This document shows, in pieces, positions 6,621 to 14,565 of a stretch of 64,000 bases of DNA. Origin of the DNA: an uncultured Lachnospiraceae bacterium. Its GTDB lineage: Bacteria; Bacillota; Clostridia; Lachnospirales; Lachnospiraceae. The notes below the pieces were generated by a model. That model made no database searches and was not told where the DNA came from. It saw only the letters and a list, made by a program, of their open reading frames with translations. Numbering within the stretch: the stretch's first letter is position 1; each line of letters begins with the position of its first letter. Location of the stretch: contig CAJTVL010000016.1 in NCBI GenBank assembly GCA_910579425.1, forward strand, positions 1 through 64,000. Reading direction: 5' to 3'. Position numbers and translations under genes: made by a program.

Positions 6621-8894
6621 ATGGACGCGAAAACATATGGGATTGACGTAAAAAGGGGGGTGGTAAACAGAGGAAACTTATACCGAATTTCCCGGGCAAT
6701 GCAAAGGGCGATGGAGGGGCAGCCGATTACGGTGGGGTTTCTGGGAGGCTCTATCACCCAGGGATGCCTTTCCTCCACGCCTGAAACCTGCTATGCCTAT
6801 CTGGTTTACAGGTGGTGGCGTGAGCGCTTTCCCGGCTCTGAGGTGACTTATCTCAATGCAGGGATCGGGGGGACTTCTTCCCAGTTTGGCGTGGCAAGGG
6901 TGGAGGAGGATTTGCTTTCCCATAATCCGGATGTGGTCATTGTGGAATTCAGCGTCAATGATGAGGACAACGCCCATTTCCTGGAGACCTACGAGGGCCT
7001 GATCCGAAAAATTTATGGAAGCAAAACACGCCCCGGGGTGCTGATCGTAAACAGTGTGAAATATGATGACGGTGTGAATGCCCAGGCCCGGCATGTGGAG
7101 GTGGGACGGGCCTATCAGATTCCCTGTGTGAGCATGAAGCCTACCCTGTATGAAAGGATGAGGGAGGGGGCTTTTACGAGCCGCAGAATTACGGAGGATG
7201 ATCTTCACCCCAATGATTTGGGCCACAGCCTGATGGCGGAGGTGATCACAGACTTTCTGGAGGAAATCCGCCGGGACGTGGCAGCCGACAATACGGTTTT
7301 TGAAGAGGCAGATATTGACATCGGAAGGATACCTCCGCTTTCGGAGAATGCATATGAAAATTCCCTGCGCTTCCGGAACGGAAACTGTCGGGAAATCCTG
7401 CGGGAAAACAAAGGATTTACCCCGGATCAAAGGCCCCAAAAGGACATCCGGGAGATTTTCCGGCATGGCTGGACGGCGGAGGAAAAAGGGGCCCGGATGG
7501 TTTTTGAGGTGGAGGGAACCTGCATCGGCCTGCAGTATCGCAAATCCGTGGAAGGGCCTGCGCCTGTGGCAAGGGCTGTGATCGACGGCAGGCAGGAGAG
7601 CGCCGTTATTCTGGACGGAAATTTCGAACAGACCTGGGGGGACTGCCTTTATCTGGAAACTCTGGCGGAGCATCTTCCCTATGGAAAGCATACGGTGGAA
7701 ATCGAATTGATCAAGGCAGCGGAGGGAAATAAAGTCCCCTTTTATCTTGTGTCCCTGATCGCCTCCGGAGCAGCGCAGGGGCTCAGGGAGATACCGGTGG
7801 GGGAAATTCCCGAACTGAAGGTACACGGAAGAACCACACCCTGCCGGGAGCCGCTGATCCTGTTCTGGACGGCAAGCGGATTTGAATGCAACCTTTCGGG
7901 GACGGAGCTTTCAGTCTTGGTGGAGGTGACCTACGATACCTTTGAGCCATGGTTTAGCTACACTGTAAACGGGGATTGGGTTGGCAGACAGATGCTGACA
8001 CGGGGAAAGTATTGGGTGCCTCTTTTCAGGGGGATGAGCGGGGACAAAATAAAGAATGTGCGCTTTTTCAAGGATCTGCAGGCCATGAGCGACGACGGGG
8101 CGTCCTATATCCGCATCCATGCCCTGCGCTGCGACGGCCGCTTCTATCCGGTTAAGGAAAAGTCCATGAAGCTGGAGTTTATCGGGGACAGCATTACCTC
8201 GGGGGAAGGGCTGTTCGGGGCAAAGCAGGAGGAGGACTGGATTCCCATGTTTTTTTCCGCGCTGAAAAGCTACGCCTATCTCACCGCGCAGAAACTGGAT
8301 GCCGAATACCGCGTCTTTTCCCAGAGCGGGTGGGGGATATGCAGCGGATGGGACAACAACGTGAACAACGCCATCCCCAGACACTACCGGCAGATTTGCA
8401 GCCTGATGCCGGGCAGCAGAAACGAAAGCTATGGCGGCAGCCAGCCTCATGATTTTGGCACATGGCAGCCGGATTTCGTGATTGTCAATCTGGGAACCAA
8501 CGATGCCAGCGCCTTTGAGCAGCCGGCATGGGTGGACGGGGAAACGGGAACTTCCCACAAAATGCATAAAAATCCGGACGGCTCCTATAATAAAGAAGAT
8601 ATAGGAAAGCTTCAAAAGGCGGTGAGGGATTTCCTGTATACCCTGCGGGAATGTAACCCGGGGGCAGGAATTATCTGGTGCTATGGGATGCTGGGCGCGC
8701 CCCTTCAGTTAGAAATCTGCGAGGCGATTTTTCAGTATGCAGCAGAGACAGACGATCATAGGGTTTCCTATTTGCAGTTACCTGCTGCCAATGACAGAAC
8801 CATCGGGGCAAGGGAGCATCCCGGCTTTCTGTGCCATAGGCAGACGGCGGAGATACTTGCGCAGTACATTGAGCAGTTAAGGGACGGAAAGTAA
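6621..8894 (+). CDS. Two-domain SGNH-hydrolase esterase (carbohydrate deacetylase candidate)
   Basis: Protein of 757 residues with two SGNH domains. Domain 1 (about 35-215) has GFLGGSITQG (Ser44), the block-II Gly in GIGGTSSQFG, VEFSVND and the Asp-His end DDLHPNDLGHSL. A beta-rich middle part follows. Domain 2 (about 515-755) has EFIGDSITSGEG (Ser524), SGWGICSG, VNLGTND and a His in GAREHPG. A jelly-roll followed by this SGNH type is the layout of CE2 acetyl esterases; domain 1 resembles other gut deacetylases. No signal peptide, so it should act on imported oligosaccharides. GGGAGG precedes the ATG. Family labels are inference. Confidence 0.75.
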   Translation: MDAKTYGIDVKRGVVNRGNLYRISRAMQRAMEGQPITVGFLGGSITQGCLSSTPETCYAYLVYRWWRERFPGSEVTYLNAGIGGTSSQFGVARVEEDLLSHNPDVVIVEFSVNDEDNAHFLETYEGLIRKIYGSKTRPGVLIVNSVKYDDGVNAQARHVEVGRAYQIPCVSMKPTLYERMREGAFTSRRITEDDLHPNDLGHSLMAEVITDFLEEIRRDVAADNTVFEEADIDIGRIPPLSENAYENSLRFRNGNCREILRENKGFTPDQRPQKDIREIFRHGWTAEEKGARMVFEVEGTCIGLQYRKSVEGPAPVARAVIDGRQESAVILDGNFEQTWGDCLYLETLAEHLPYGKHTVEIELIKAAEGNKVPFYLVSLIASGAAQGLREIPVGEIPELKVHGRTTPCREPLILFWTASGFECNLSGTELSVLVEVTYDTFEPWFSYTVNGDWVGRQMLTRGKYWVPLFRGMSGDKIKNVRFFKDLQAMSDDGASYIRIHALRCDGRFYPVKEKSMKLEFIGDSITSGEGLFGAKQEEDWIPMFFSALKSYAYLTAQKLDAEYRVFSQSGWGICSGWDNNVNNAIPRHYRQICSLMPGSRNESYGGSQPHDFGTWQPDFVIVNLGTNDASAFEQPAWVDGETGTSHKMHKNPDGSYNKEDIGKLQKAVRDFLYTLRECNPGAGIIWCYGMLGAPLQLEICEAIFQYAAETDDHRVSYLQLPAANDRTIGAREHPGFLCHRQTAEILAQYIEQLRDGK

Positions 8895-8958
8895 ACTTAC
8901 AGACTACTGATTGGAGGCAGTACCACAGGCACAGCCTGCGGTATGCAGGAGGATAAAA

Positions 8959-9507
8959 ATGAGAATAGGAATGGGATATGACGTACACAAATTAACACAG
9001 GGACGAAAGCTGATCATGGGCGGGGTGGAGATCCCCTATGAAAAAGGACTTTTGGGTCACTCGGACGCGGACGTTCTTCTGCATGCCATTATGGATGCCC
9101 TTCTGGGGGCGGCGGCCCTTGGGGATATCGGAAAGCATTTCCCGGACACGGATCCGGCTTATAAGGGGATTTCATCCGTGAAGCTTTTGGAGCATGTGGG
9201 GGCTTTGCTGGAAGAAAATCTTTTTCTGATCGAAAATATCGACGCAACCATCATCGCCCAGGCGCCCAAAATGCGCCCTCATATCGACGCCATGAGAGAG
9301 AACATTGCGCAGGCTCTTGGTATTACCGCAGAGCAGGTAAATGTAAAGGCTACCACCGAGGAGGGGCTTGGCTTTACCGGGACGGGAGAGGGGATTTCCG
9401 CCCAGGCAGTCTGCCTGCTCACAAGCCCGGTAAGCCTTGGGAGCGAGGATGTGACGCCCCGGGGGTGCAGCGGATGTGAGGGGTGCCCTGTGAGTGAACA
9501 GTACTAG
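8959..9507 (+). CDS. ispF: 2-C-methyl-D-erythritol 2,4-cyclodiphosphate synthase
   Basis: Enzyme of the MEP isoprenoid pathway that turns CDP-methylerythritol 2-phosphate into the cyclic diphosphate and CMP. Family marks are GMGYDVHKL at the start (Asp and His metal ligands), LLGHSDADVLLHAIMDALLG, DIGKHFPDTD and KATTEEGLGFTGTGEGI. GGAGG stands 7 bases before the ATG at 8959. The protein has 182 residues against about 158 for most IspF: it carries a C-terminal tail of about 22 residues containing GCSGCEGCP, three closely spaced cysteines. No ispD is next to it. Confidence 0.95.
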   Translation: MRIGMGYDVHKLTQGRKLIMGGVEIPYEKGLLGHSDADVLLHAIMDALLGAAALGDIGKHFPDTDPAYKGISSVKLLEHVGALLEENLFLIENIDATIIAQAPKMRPHIDAMRENIAQALGITAEQVNVKATTEEGLGFTGTGEGISAQAVCLLTSPVSLGSEDVTPRGCSGCEGCPVSEQY

Positions 9508-9592
9508 CTGTTAAGGGGATGGGGTTAAAATGAAAACGCTGAAAAGAAATATGCGGCACAAATGGAAAATGCAAAAAAAGGAGTGGCAGATT

Positions 9593-10171
9593 ATGAGAAA
9601 GGCAGTTTTATTATTTTTATCGGTAATGATGGTCTCTGTTTTGTCCGGCTGCGGCGGGCAGAAGGATTCCCAGGCGGAGCAGGGTGGCGGGGAATCCCGA
9701 TATGCAGAGGCTTTGGATGTGCTTAACGAGGTGATAAAGGTCTACGGCGAGGACGAGTTGTTTTCCATGTATGGCGGCGACCAGGAAAATGCGGTGATGG
9801 ATGGGCCGGGAAAGTTTGACATCGCCAAAACGGAGGAACTGGAAAGCGTATATGGGCTTGCGGCGGATCAGAGCTCCAATATTGAAGATGCCGCCACCAT
9901 GGTACATTTAATGAATGCCAATACCTTTACAGGAGCTGTTTACCGCATAAAGGAAGGGGTGGATATGAATGCCTTTGCGGATGCATTAAAGTCCTGCATT
10001 CTGGCAAGGCAGTGGATCTGCGGTCAGCCTGATACGCTGGTGCTCATCAATGTGGACGGCAGGTATATCATAACCGCTTTTGGGGAGGCTGGGATAATAG
10101 AGAATTTCAAAACAAATGCATTGTCTGCGTTCAGTGGCGCCCAGGTGATCACAGAAGCGCCTGTCGCGTGA
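9593..10171 (+). CDS. DUF4358 domain lipoprotein
   Basis: Secreted lipoprotein of 192 residues: signal peptide MRKAVLLFLSVMMVSVLSGC with lipobox LSGC (Cys20), a short polar linker, then a DUF4358-type domain (YGLAADQSSNIEDAATMVHL and similar). I chose the ATG at 9593 because GGAGTGG precedes it and the signal peptide starts there; an ATG at 9530 is in frame. Its stop is 7 bp before the MBOAT gene, so the two are likely coupled. This lipoprotein, MBOAT and DHHW order recurs in Lachnospiraceae, which suggests a shared task at the cell surface. Exact function unknown. Confidence 0.75.
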   Translation: MRKAVLLFLSVMMVSVLSGCGGQKDSQAEQGGGESRYAEALDVLNEVIKVYGEDELFSMYGGDQENAVMDGPGKFDIAKTEELESVYGLAADQSSNIEDAATMVHLMNANTFTGAVYRIKEGVDMNAFADALKSCILARQWICGQPDTLVLINVDGRYIITAFGEAGIIENFKTNALSAFSGAQVITEAPVA

Positions 10172-10178
10172 GGCCCTT

Positions 10179-11576
10179 ATGCTGTTTTCAAGTATTTCTT
10201 TTTTGTACTATTTTCTGCCTCTGACAGTCGGATTGTATTTTGCGGCTCCGGGGAGATTTAAAAATACGGTTCTCCTTCTTGCAAGCCTGGTGTTTTACGG
10301 GTGGGGAGAACCGAAATATGTGATACTGATGGGGCTTTCCGTTTTGCTGGGGTACGGATTTGGGCTGCTGGTGGAAAAATACAGGCAAAAAAGTGCAGGA
10401 AGGATCCTCTGCGTGGCTTCCGTGGGGGTAAGCCTCTCTTTTTTGCTGTATTTTAAATATGCGGATTTTTTTATTGAGAATTTTAATGCGGTGACAGGGA
10501 TGGGGATTTTGCCTCTTCGTCTGGCCCTGCCCATTGGCATCAGTTTCTATACGTTCCAGATCATCAGTTACACGGTGGATGTGTACCGGGGAGAGGCGGC
10601 GCAGAGAAAGCTGATCTCTCTGGCAGTTTATATTACCATGTTCCCCCAACTGATCGCAGGGCCCATTGTGCGCTATCATGATATTGCAAAGCAGTTGGAG
10701 GGGAGAGGGCATTCCCTGAGCGGGGCGGCCTGTGGGATACGCAGGTTTGTGATCGGTCTGGCAAAAAAGATTCTGATCGCCAATCAATTGGGAGAGCTGT
10801 GCGGCGCATTCCGTACCTCAGGGGAAAAGTCAGTGTTGTTTTACTGGATGTATGCCGTTTCCTTTGCCCTGCATATTTACTTTGACTTTTCAGGATACAG
10901 TGATATGGCCATCGGGCTGGGCAGAATGTTTGGGTTCTCCTTTCCGGAAAATTTCAATTACCCTTATATTTCTGCCAGCATTACGGAGTTTTGGCGCAGG
11001 TGGCACATTTCCCTGGGAAGCTGGTTCCGGGATTATGTCTACATCCCTATGGGAGGGAACCGTAAAGGCGTCGGGAGGCAGCTTATCAATATTTTGGTGG
11101 TGTGGATGCTCACCGGTTTCTGGCATGGGGCGGCCTGGAATTTTCTTTTGTGGGGGCTGCTTTTCGCAGCTCTATTGACGTTGGAAAAGCTGTGGCTGCT
11201 AAAAAAACTGGAAAAGAGCCGTTTTTTTTCTCATATTTATACCTTATTTTTTGTTGTGATAAGTTTTGTAATCTTCAATGCGGAGAATCTGGAGCAGGCA
11301 TTTTCTGATATTGCAGGTCTTTTCGGGGCAGGGGGGATTCCGCTTGCCTGCGCCGAAGCGGTATATTACCTGAAAAGCTTCGGGGTCCTCCTCTTGGCAG
11401 GCGGAATCGGGGCGACGCCGGCGCTCAGAGGTCTGGTAAGTAAAATTTCCGAAAATCCGGCAGGCAGCAGGGTGCTGAATCTGATTGAGCCTGCAGTGCT
11501 TGCCCTGCTGTTTGTGGTCATGACGGCCTATCTGGCGGACGGGTCTTTTAACCCGTTTTTGTATTTTCGGTTTTGA
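10179..11576 (+). CDS. MBOAT-family O-acyltransferase (AlgI/DltB-like)
   Basis: Polytopic membrane protein of 465 residues. Family marks are LPIGISFYTFQIISY, FPQLIAGPIVRY, FWRRWHISLGSWFRDYVYIP and GFWHGAAWNFLLWG, which holds the conserved catalytic His316. Members move acyl groups across the membrane and onto exported polysaccharides or teichoic acids. It is preceded after 7 bp by the DUF4358 lipoprotein and followed by the DHHW protein, which resembles the AlgX/AlgJ partner of AlgI. The likely role is O-acetylation of an exported polymer; the polymer itself is not encoded nearby. Confidence 0.9.
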   Translation: MLFSSISFLYYFLPLTVGLYFAAPGRFKNTVLLLASLVFYGWGEPKYVILMGLSVLLGYGFGLLVEKYRQKSAGRILCVASVGVSLSFLLYFKYADFFIENFNAVTGMGILPLRLALPIGISFYTFQIISYTVDVYRGEAAQRKLISLAVYITMFPQLIAGPIVRYHDIAKQLEGRGHSLSGAACGIRRFVIGLAKKILIANQLGELCGAFRTSGEKSVLFYWMYAVSFALHIYFDFSGYSDMAIGLGRMFGFSFPENFNYPYISASITEFWRRWHISLGSWFRDYVYIPMGGNRKGVGRQLINILVVWMLTGFWHGAAWNFLLWGLLFAALLTLEKLWLLKKLEKSRFFSHIYTLFFVVISFVIFNAENLEQAFSDIAGLFGAGGIPLACAEAVYYLKSFGVLLLAGGIGATPALRGLVSKISENPAGSRVLNLIEPAVLALLFVVMTAYLADGSFNPFLYFRF

Positions 11577-11653
11577 ACGTGTCTGAAATTGCTCTTGCCG
11601 GACGGATCACTTGCCTGGCGGGAGTGATACGCTAAATAAGGGAGGCTTGTCTT

Positions 11654-12781
11654 ATGAGCGCGAAAAAGAAAGACTTTGTGCTGTGTTTGGTGTTCGGGCT
11701 TTTACTTGCCGGAGGCTTTTTGCTGTGCCTGTTTTTGCCGAAAGCTAAGTATTCGGAAAGCGAGCGGCGGATGCTTTCGCCAAGGCCAAAGTTTTCGGCA
11801 CAGGGAGTGTGGAGCGGCAGGTTCATGTCTGATTTTGAAAGTTATGCGGTGGATACCTTCCCTTTCCGGGATTTTTTGCGCGGTATCAAGGCAGTGACGG
11901 CACTCCATGTTTTTTTACGGCAGGACAATAACGGAATTTACGCGGAGGAGGGCTTTTTAGCGTCCATGGAATATCCCATGAACGAAGCTTCCCTCTCGCA
12001 TGCGGCCCGGCGCTTTGGCTATATCCGTGAAAAATATCTGACAGGCGAAAACCGGATTTATCTCAGCGTGATTCCGGACAAAAATTGTTTCCTGGCAGAA
12101 AAGAGCGGACACTTATCCATGGACTACAAGGATTTTGAAAAGAAAATGGCTAACCTGGCGGATTTCGCAGAATACATTTCCATATCCGATTTGCTGGAGC
12201 GGGATGATTATTACAAAACGGATACCCATTGGCGGCAGGAAAAGATTACGGATGTGGCGGAGCGTCTGGCGCTTGCAATGGGAACCGAGGTTTCGGAGGA
12301 TTATGAGCTCTGCGAGATGGAACAGGATTTTTACGGCGTATATTACGGGCAGGCGGCATTGCCTTTTGCGCCGGATCGGCTTAAATTTCTGACGGGGGAG
12401 GTGATCCAGGGTTGTCAGGTCTATGACTGGCAGAACCAAAAGGTGATTCCGGTTTACAATACTTCCGTTTTTGAGGAAGCGGGAAATGACGGGAAAAAGG
12501 CGGCAGTAAGGGATCCTTACGAATTGTTCCTTTCCGGCTCCCTTTCCCTTATTACGATCAAGAACCCAAATGCCCGGACAGACAAACGGCTTGTGATGTT
12601 CCGGGATTCCTTCGGGTCAAGCATTGCGCCTCTGCTAATCAGCGGATATGCCCAGATTGATTTGGTGGACATCCGTTATATCCATCCTGACCATTTGGGG
12701 CAGTTCATTGATTTTGAGGGATGCGATGTGCTGTTTTTGTACAGCAGTCTTGTGCTGAATCATAGTGATACGCTTAAGTAG
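11654..12781 (+). CDS. DHHW-family protein (AlgX/AlgJ-like acetylation partner)
   Basis: Protein of 375 residues with one N-terminal membrane anchor (about residues 8-26) and an extracytoplasmic SGNH-like domain. The signature KTDTHWRQE (Asp190, His192) matches the DxHW motif of alginate acetylation proteins, and FRDSFGSSIAPLL carries the probable Ser. RBS GGGAGG precedes the ATG. It would take acetyl groups passed out by the MBOAT protein and place them on the polymer. The last 48 bases have a near copy at 14455-14502. Confidence 0.82.
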   Translation: MSAKKKDFVLCLVFGLLLAGGFLLCLFLPKAKYSESERRMLSPRPKFSAQGVWSGRFMSDFESYAVDTFPFRDFLRGIKAVTALHVFLRQDNNGIYAEEGFLASMEYPMNEASLSHAARRFGYIREKYLTGENRIYLSVIPDKNCFLAEKSGHLSMDYKDFEKKMANLADFAEYISISDLLERDDYYKTDTHWRQEKITDVAERLALAMGTEVSEDYELCEMEQDFYGVYYGQAALPFAPDRLKFLTGEVIQGCQVYDWQNQKVIPVYNTSVFEEAGNDGKKAAVRDPYELFLSGSLSLITIKNPNARTDKRLVMFRDSFGSSIAPLLISGYAQIDLVDIRYIHPDHLGQFIDFEGCDVLFLYSSLVLNHSDTLK

Positions 12782-12795
12782 GGGGAGGGAAGCAT

Positions 12796-13641
12796 ATGCA
12801 AAGGATTGAGGTAGTTTATTCGCCGGTTTGCGAGGCCACAGGCGCGATGATCGGCAAACTAAAGAAGTGGCTTACGGGAACGGACGTTGAGATCGGCATC
12901 TTCCCGTTCCACCTATGCCCCCGGAGGCTGAAAAGCAAATTCCGGCAGGGGGAAAACTGCTTTATCGATATTTTTTACCAGGGGGAAAGGATTGACTGTG
13001 TGCCGCTCCACCAGGACAGAATTTATGCAGCCCTTGGCATTCAAAAGAAGTCGGTGCAGGAGCACGGCGAAGAGGCGGCTCCTTCCTTTGCAATGACGGG
13101 CGGGCAGCTTGCCGAAGCGCTTAAGGCGGGCGAGGTTCAGTTTGAACCGATCAACCGGCAGAATTACATGGAAGAAATGACCATGTGCTTATGCAACTAC
13201 CCTTTTGGGAATCCGCCAAAGCAGTTCCACAAAAGCTGTATGGAGATAAAAACACAGGTGTTTGCCGAAGTCTGGGAGGCCGAGAAAATCGCGGGGATTT
13301 ATGGAAAATGCAGGGGAAAAGTGGTCGGATTACTGGAAGTAATGCCAAGGGAAATTCTGAAAAAGCATGGCTATATGACCGGAACAATGGGAGATGACAG
13401 CGAATACCTTTCGGTGGGCTGTTACGAAGTCGGCTATGGAATGCCGAGGGTCGAGATGATCAATCTGCTGATGGGGAAGCTGGAAGGGGTATTTTCCCTG
13501 TTCCGTCGCAGACGGCTGGAGGGCGTTGGGATTTATGGCTGGGAGGACGGGTTCAACCCCTATTGGGTCTATGAAAAATATGGTTTTGAAAAAGCGGAGA
13601 GCCTTGAGGAGAATACCGTTGTGTTTTCACGGCGAATGTAA
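12796..13641 (+). CDS. Unrecognised 281-aa protein, thioredoxin-like start and GNAT-like end
   Basis: I do not recognise this protein. The first about 80 residues look like a thioredoxin-type fold (IEVVYSPVCEATGAMIGKL, later GENCFIDIFYQGERI with a VPL turn) but keep only one Cys in the active-site position. The second half resembles a GNAT acyltransferase: a long strand-helix stretch, then GIYGWEDGFNPYWVYEKYGFEK, like the C-terminal motif of GNAT enzymes. GGGGGAGGGAAGC precedes the ATG, 14 bp after the DHHW stop, so it is probably in the same operon and may supply or regulate acyl transfer. That role is inference only. Confidence 0.55.
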   Translation: MQRIEVVYSPVCEATGAMIGKLKKWLTGTDVEIGIFPFHLCPRRLKSKFRQGENCFIDIFYQGERIDCVPLHQDRIYAALGIQKKSVQEHGEEAAPSFAMTGGQLAEALKAGEVQFEPINRQNYMEEMTMCLCNYPFGNPPKQFHKSCMEIKTQVFAEVWEAEKIAGIYGKCRGKVVGLLEVMPREILKKHGYMTGTMGDDSEYLSVGCYEVGYGMPRVEMINLLMGKLEGVFSLFRRRRLEGVGIYGWEDGFNPYWVYEKYGFEKAESLEENTVVFSRRM

Positions 13642-13717
13642 TTTGCCGGAAAGGGGCAGCGGGAGGAGTTGCCAGCCCTGCCGGAGTCCTTCCGGTTTGA
13701 GGATGGAGAGGAGAATG

Positions 13718-13741
13718 CTGTGAAAAATAAATTTTTCACAG
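13718..13741. repeat. Perfect 24-bp AT-rich palindrome
   Basis: Arms CTGTGAAAAAT (13718-13728) and ATTTTTCACAG (13731-13741) with a 2-base centre. A looser relative with the same AAAAATAAATTTTT core lies at about 14226-14245. The role is unknown. Confidence 0.5.
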
Positions 13742-13796
13742 GCAAATTTGTGCAGGCTGAGAGAAAGTAGGAGGAAAGGGAGAGAGACGTTGCGTT

Positions 13797-14201
13797 GTGT
13801 TTTTAGCGTTTTTACTACAAACTGTTGTTTATAATATAAAGAAAGAAGGGTTAGCTTTCAATGTCTGTAATCCGGCTATTGATGGGGAAAAACTGGCTAT
13901 TCGGAATGAAAAACCGGCTATTGGAGATAAAAAGCTGGCTATTGAAATTTTGGAATCGGCAATTAGAAGGCAGAATTATAATGAACCGACCCTAAAAAAC
14001 ATAATTACAATTTATAATGCGATAGAAACAGACCAGATTTTTGGGGCGCCGGAAGTAAAAGATATATTGAAATGTTCAGTGTCCGCTTCAAAAGAGATTA
14101 TGAAAAAACTGCGGGATATAGGAGCAATACAAAACGTAAAGGGGAAAGGAAAAGGAAAATATAGGTTTGTAAATATTGAAGAAATGAAAGGGCAGGTATA
14201 G
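13797..14201 (+). pseudogene. C-terminal remnant of a regulator/ATPase with KPAI-type repeats and a winged helix
   Basis: Open frame of 134 codons with no good start. It opens with short degenerate repeats (NPAIDGEKLAI, NEKPAIGDKKLAI, ESAI), then a winged-helix domain (EVKDILKCSVSASKEIMKKL, then GAIQNVKGKGKGKYRFV). Such KPAI/KLAI repeats before a terminal winged helix are typical of the end of AlbA_2/HATPase-type or Fic-type regulators of this group. The catalytic front is missing. It is more AT-rich than the acylation genes before it. Confidence 0.5.
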
Positions 14202-14245
14202 AGTCCTCTCTAAAAAATGTAGGCATATAAAAATAAATTTTTTTT

Positions 14246-14452
14246 ATGCAGGACTTGACACAAGCAAATGAGGTATATCCGGGAGGATTGGCGGCGTTAA
14301 ATAAGAAAGCGGCGGGCGCTTACACGCAAATTGGAATTGCAAAATGTGAATGGGCAAGGCTGATCGGAGCGCAAATGAGCCTTACGGAGAATGCATCGCC
14401 AAGTTATCGTTTTTTTGTGGAGAGCTTGACGAAGAGGATAGAAATGGCATGA
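14246..14452 (+). CDS. Hypothetical protein, 68 aa (possible remnant)
   Basis: Short frame (QDLTQANEVYPGGLAALNKK, later YTQIGIAKCEWARLIGAQ) that I do not recognise. No clear Shine-Dalgarno site lies before the ATG, which sits directly after a T run. It is bordered by a winged-helix remnant and a duplicated DHHW tail, so a gene fragment is as likely as a real small gene. Confidence 0.3.
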   Translation: MQDLTQANEVYPGGLAALNKKAAGAYTQIGIAKCEWARLIGAQMSLTENASPSYRFFVESLTKRIEMA

Positions 14453-14502
14453 AATTTTTGTACAGTACTCTTGTGCTGAATCACAGTGATACGATTAAGT
14501 AG
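14452..14502 (+). pseudogene. Duplicated 3' end of a DHHW gene
   Basis: 14455-14502 encodes FLYSTLVLNHSDTIK and a stop. The end of the DHHW gene (12734-12781) encodes FLYSSLVLNHSDTLK. The two 48-base segments match at 44 positions and both end in AAGTAG. Three of the four differences fall at the first or third codon position and one at the second, so this is a diverged paralogue tail, not a fresh duplication. Confidence 0.7.
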
Positions 14503-14565
14503 CGCGATAAATGCGAGCTTGCTTACAATTCCCGGCCAATGTTGAGGGAATACAGGGATAATAAA

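Noticed and set aside
6678..7826. 382-codon open frame on the minus strand
   Set aside because: Shadow of the two-domain SGNH gene, which has clear catalytic motifs; the antisense frame has none.
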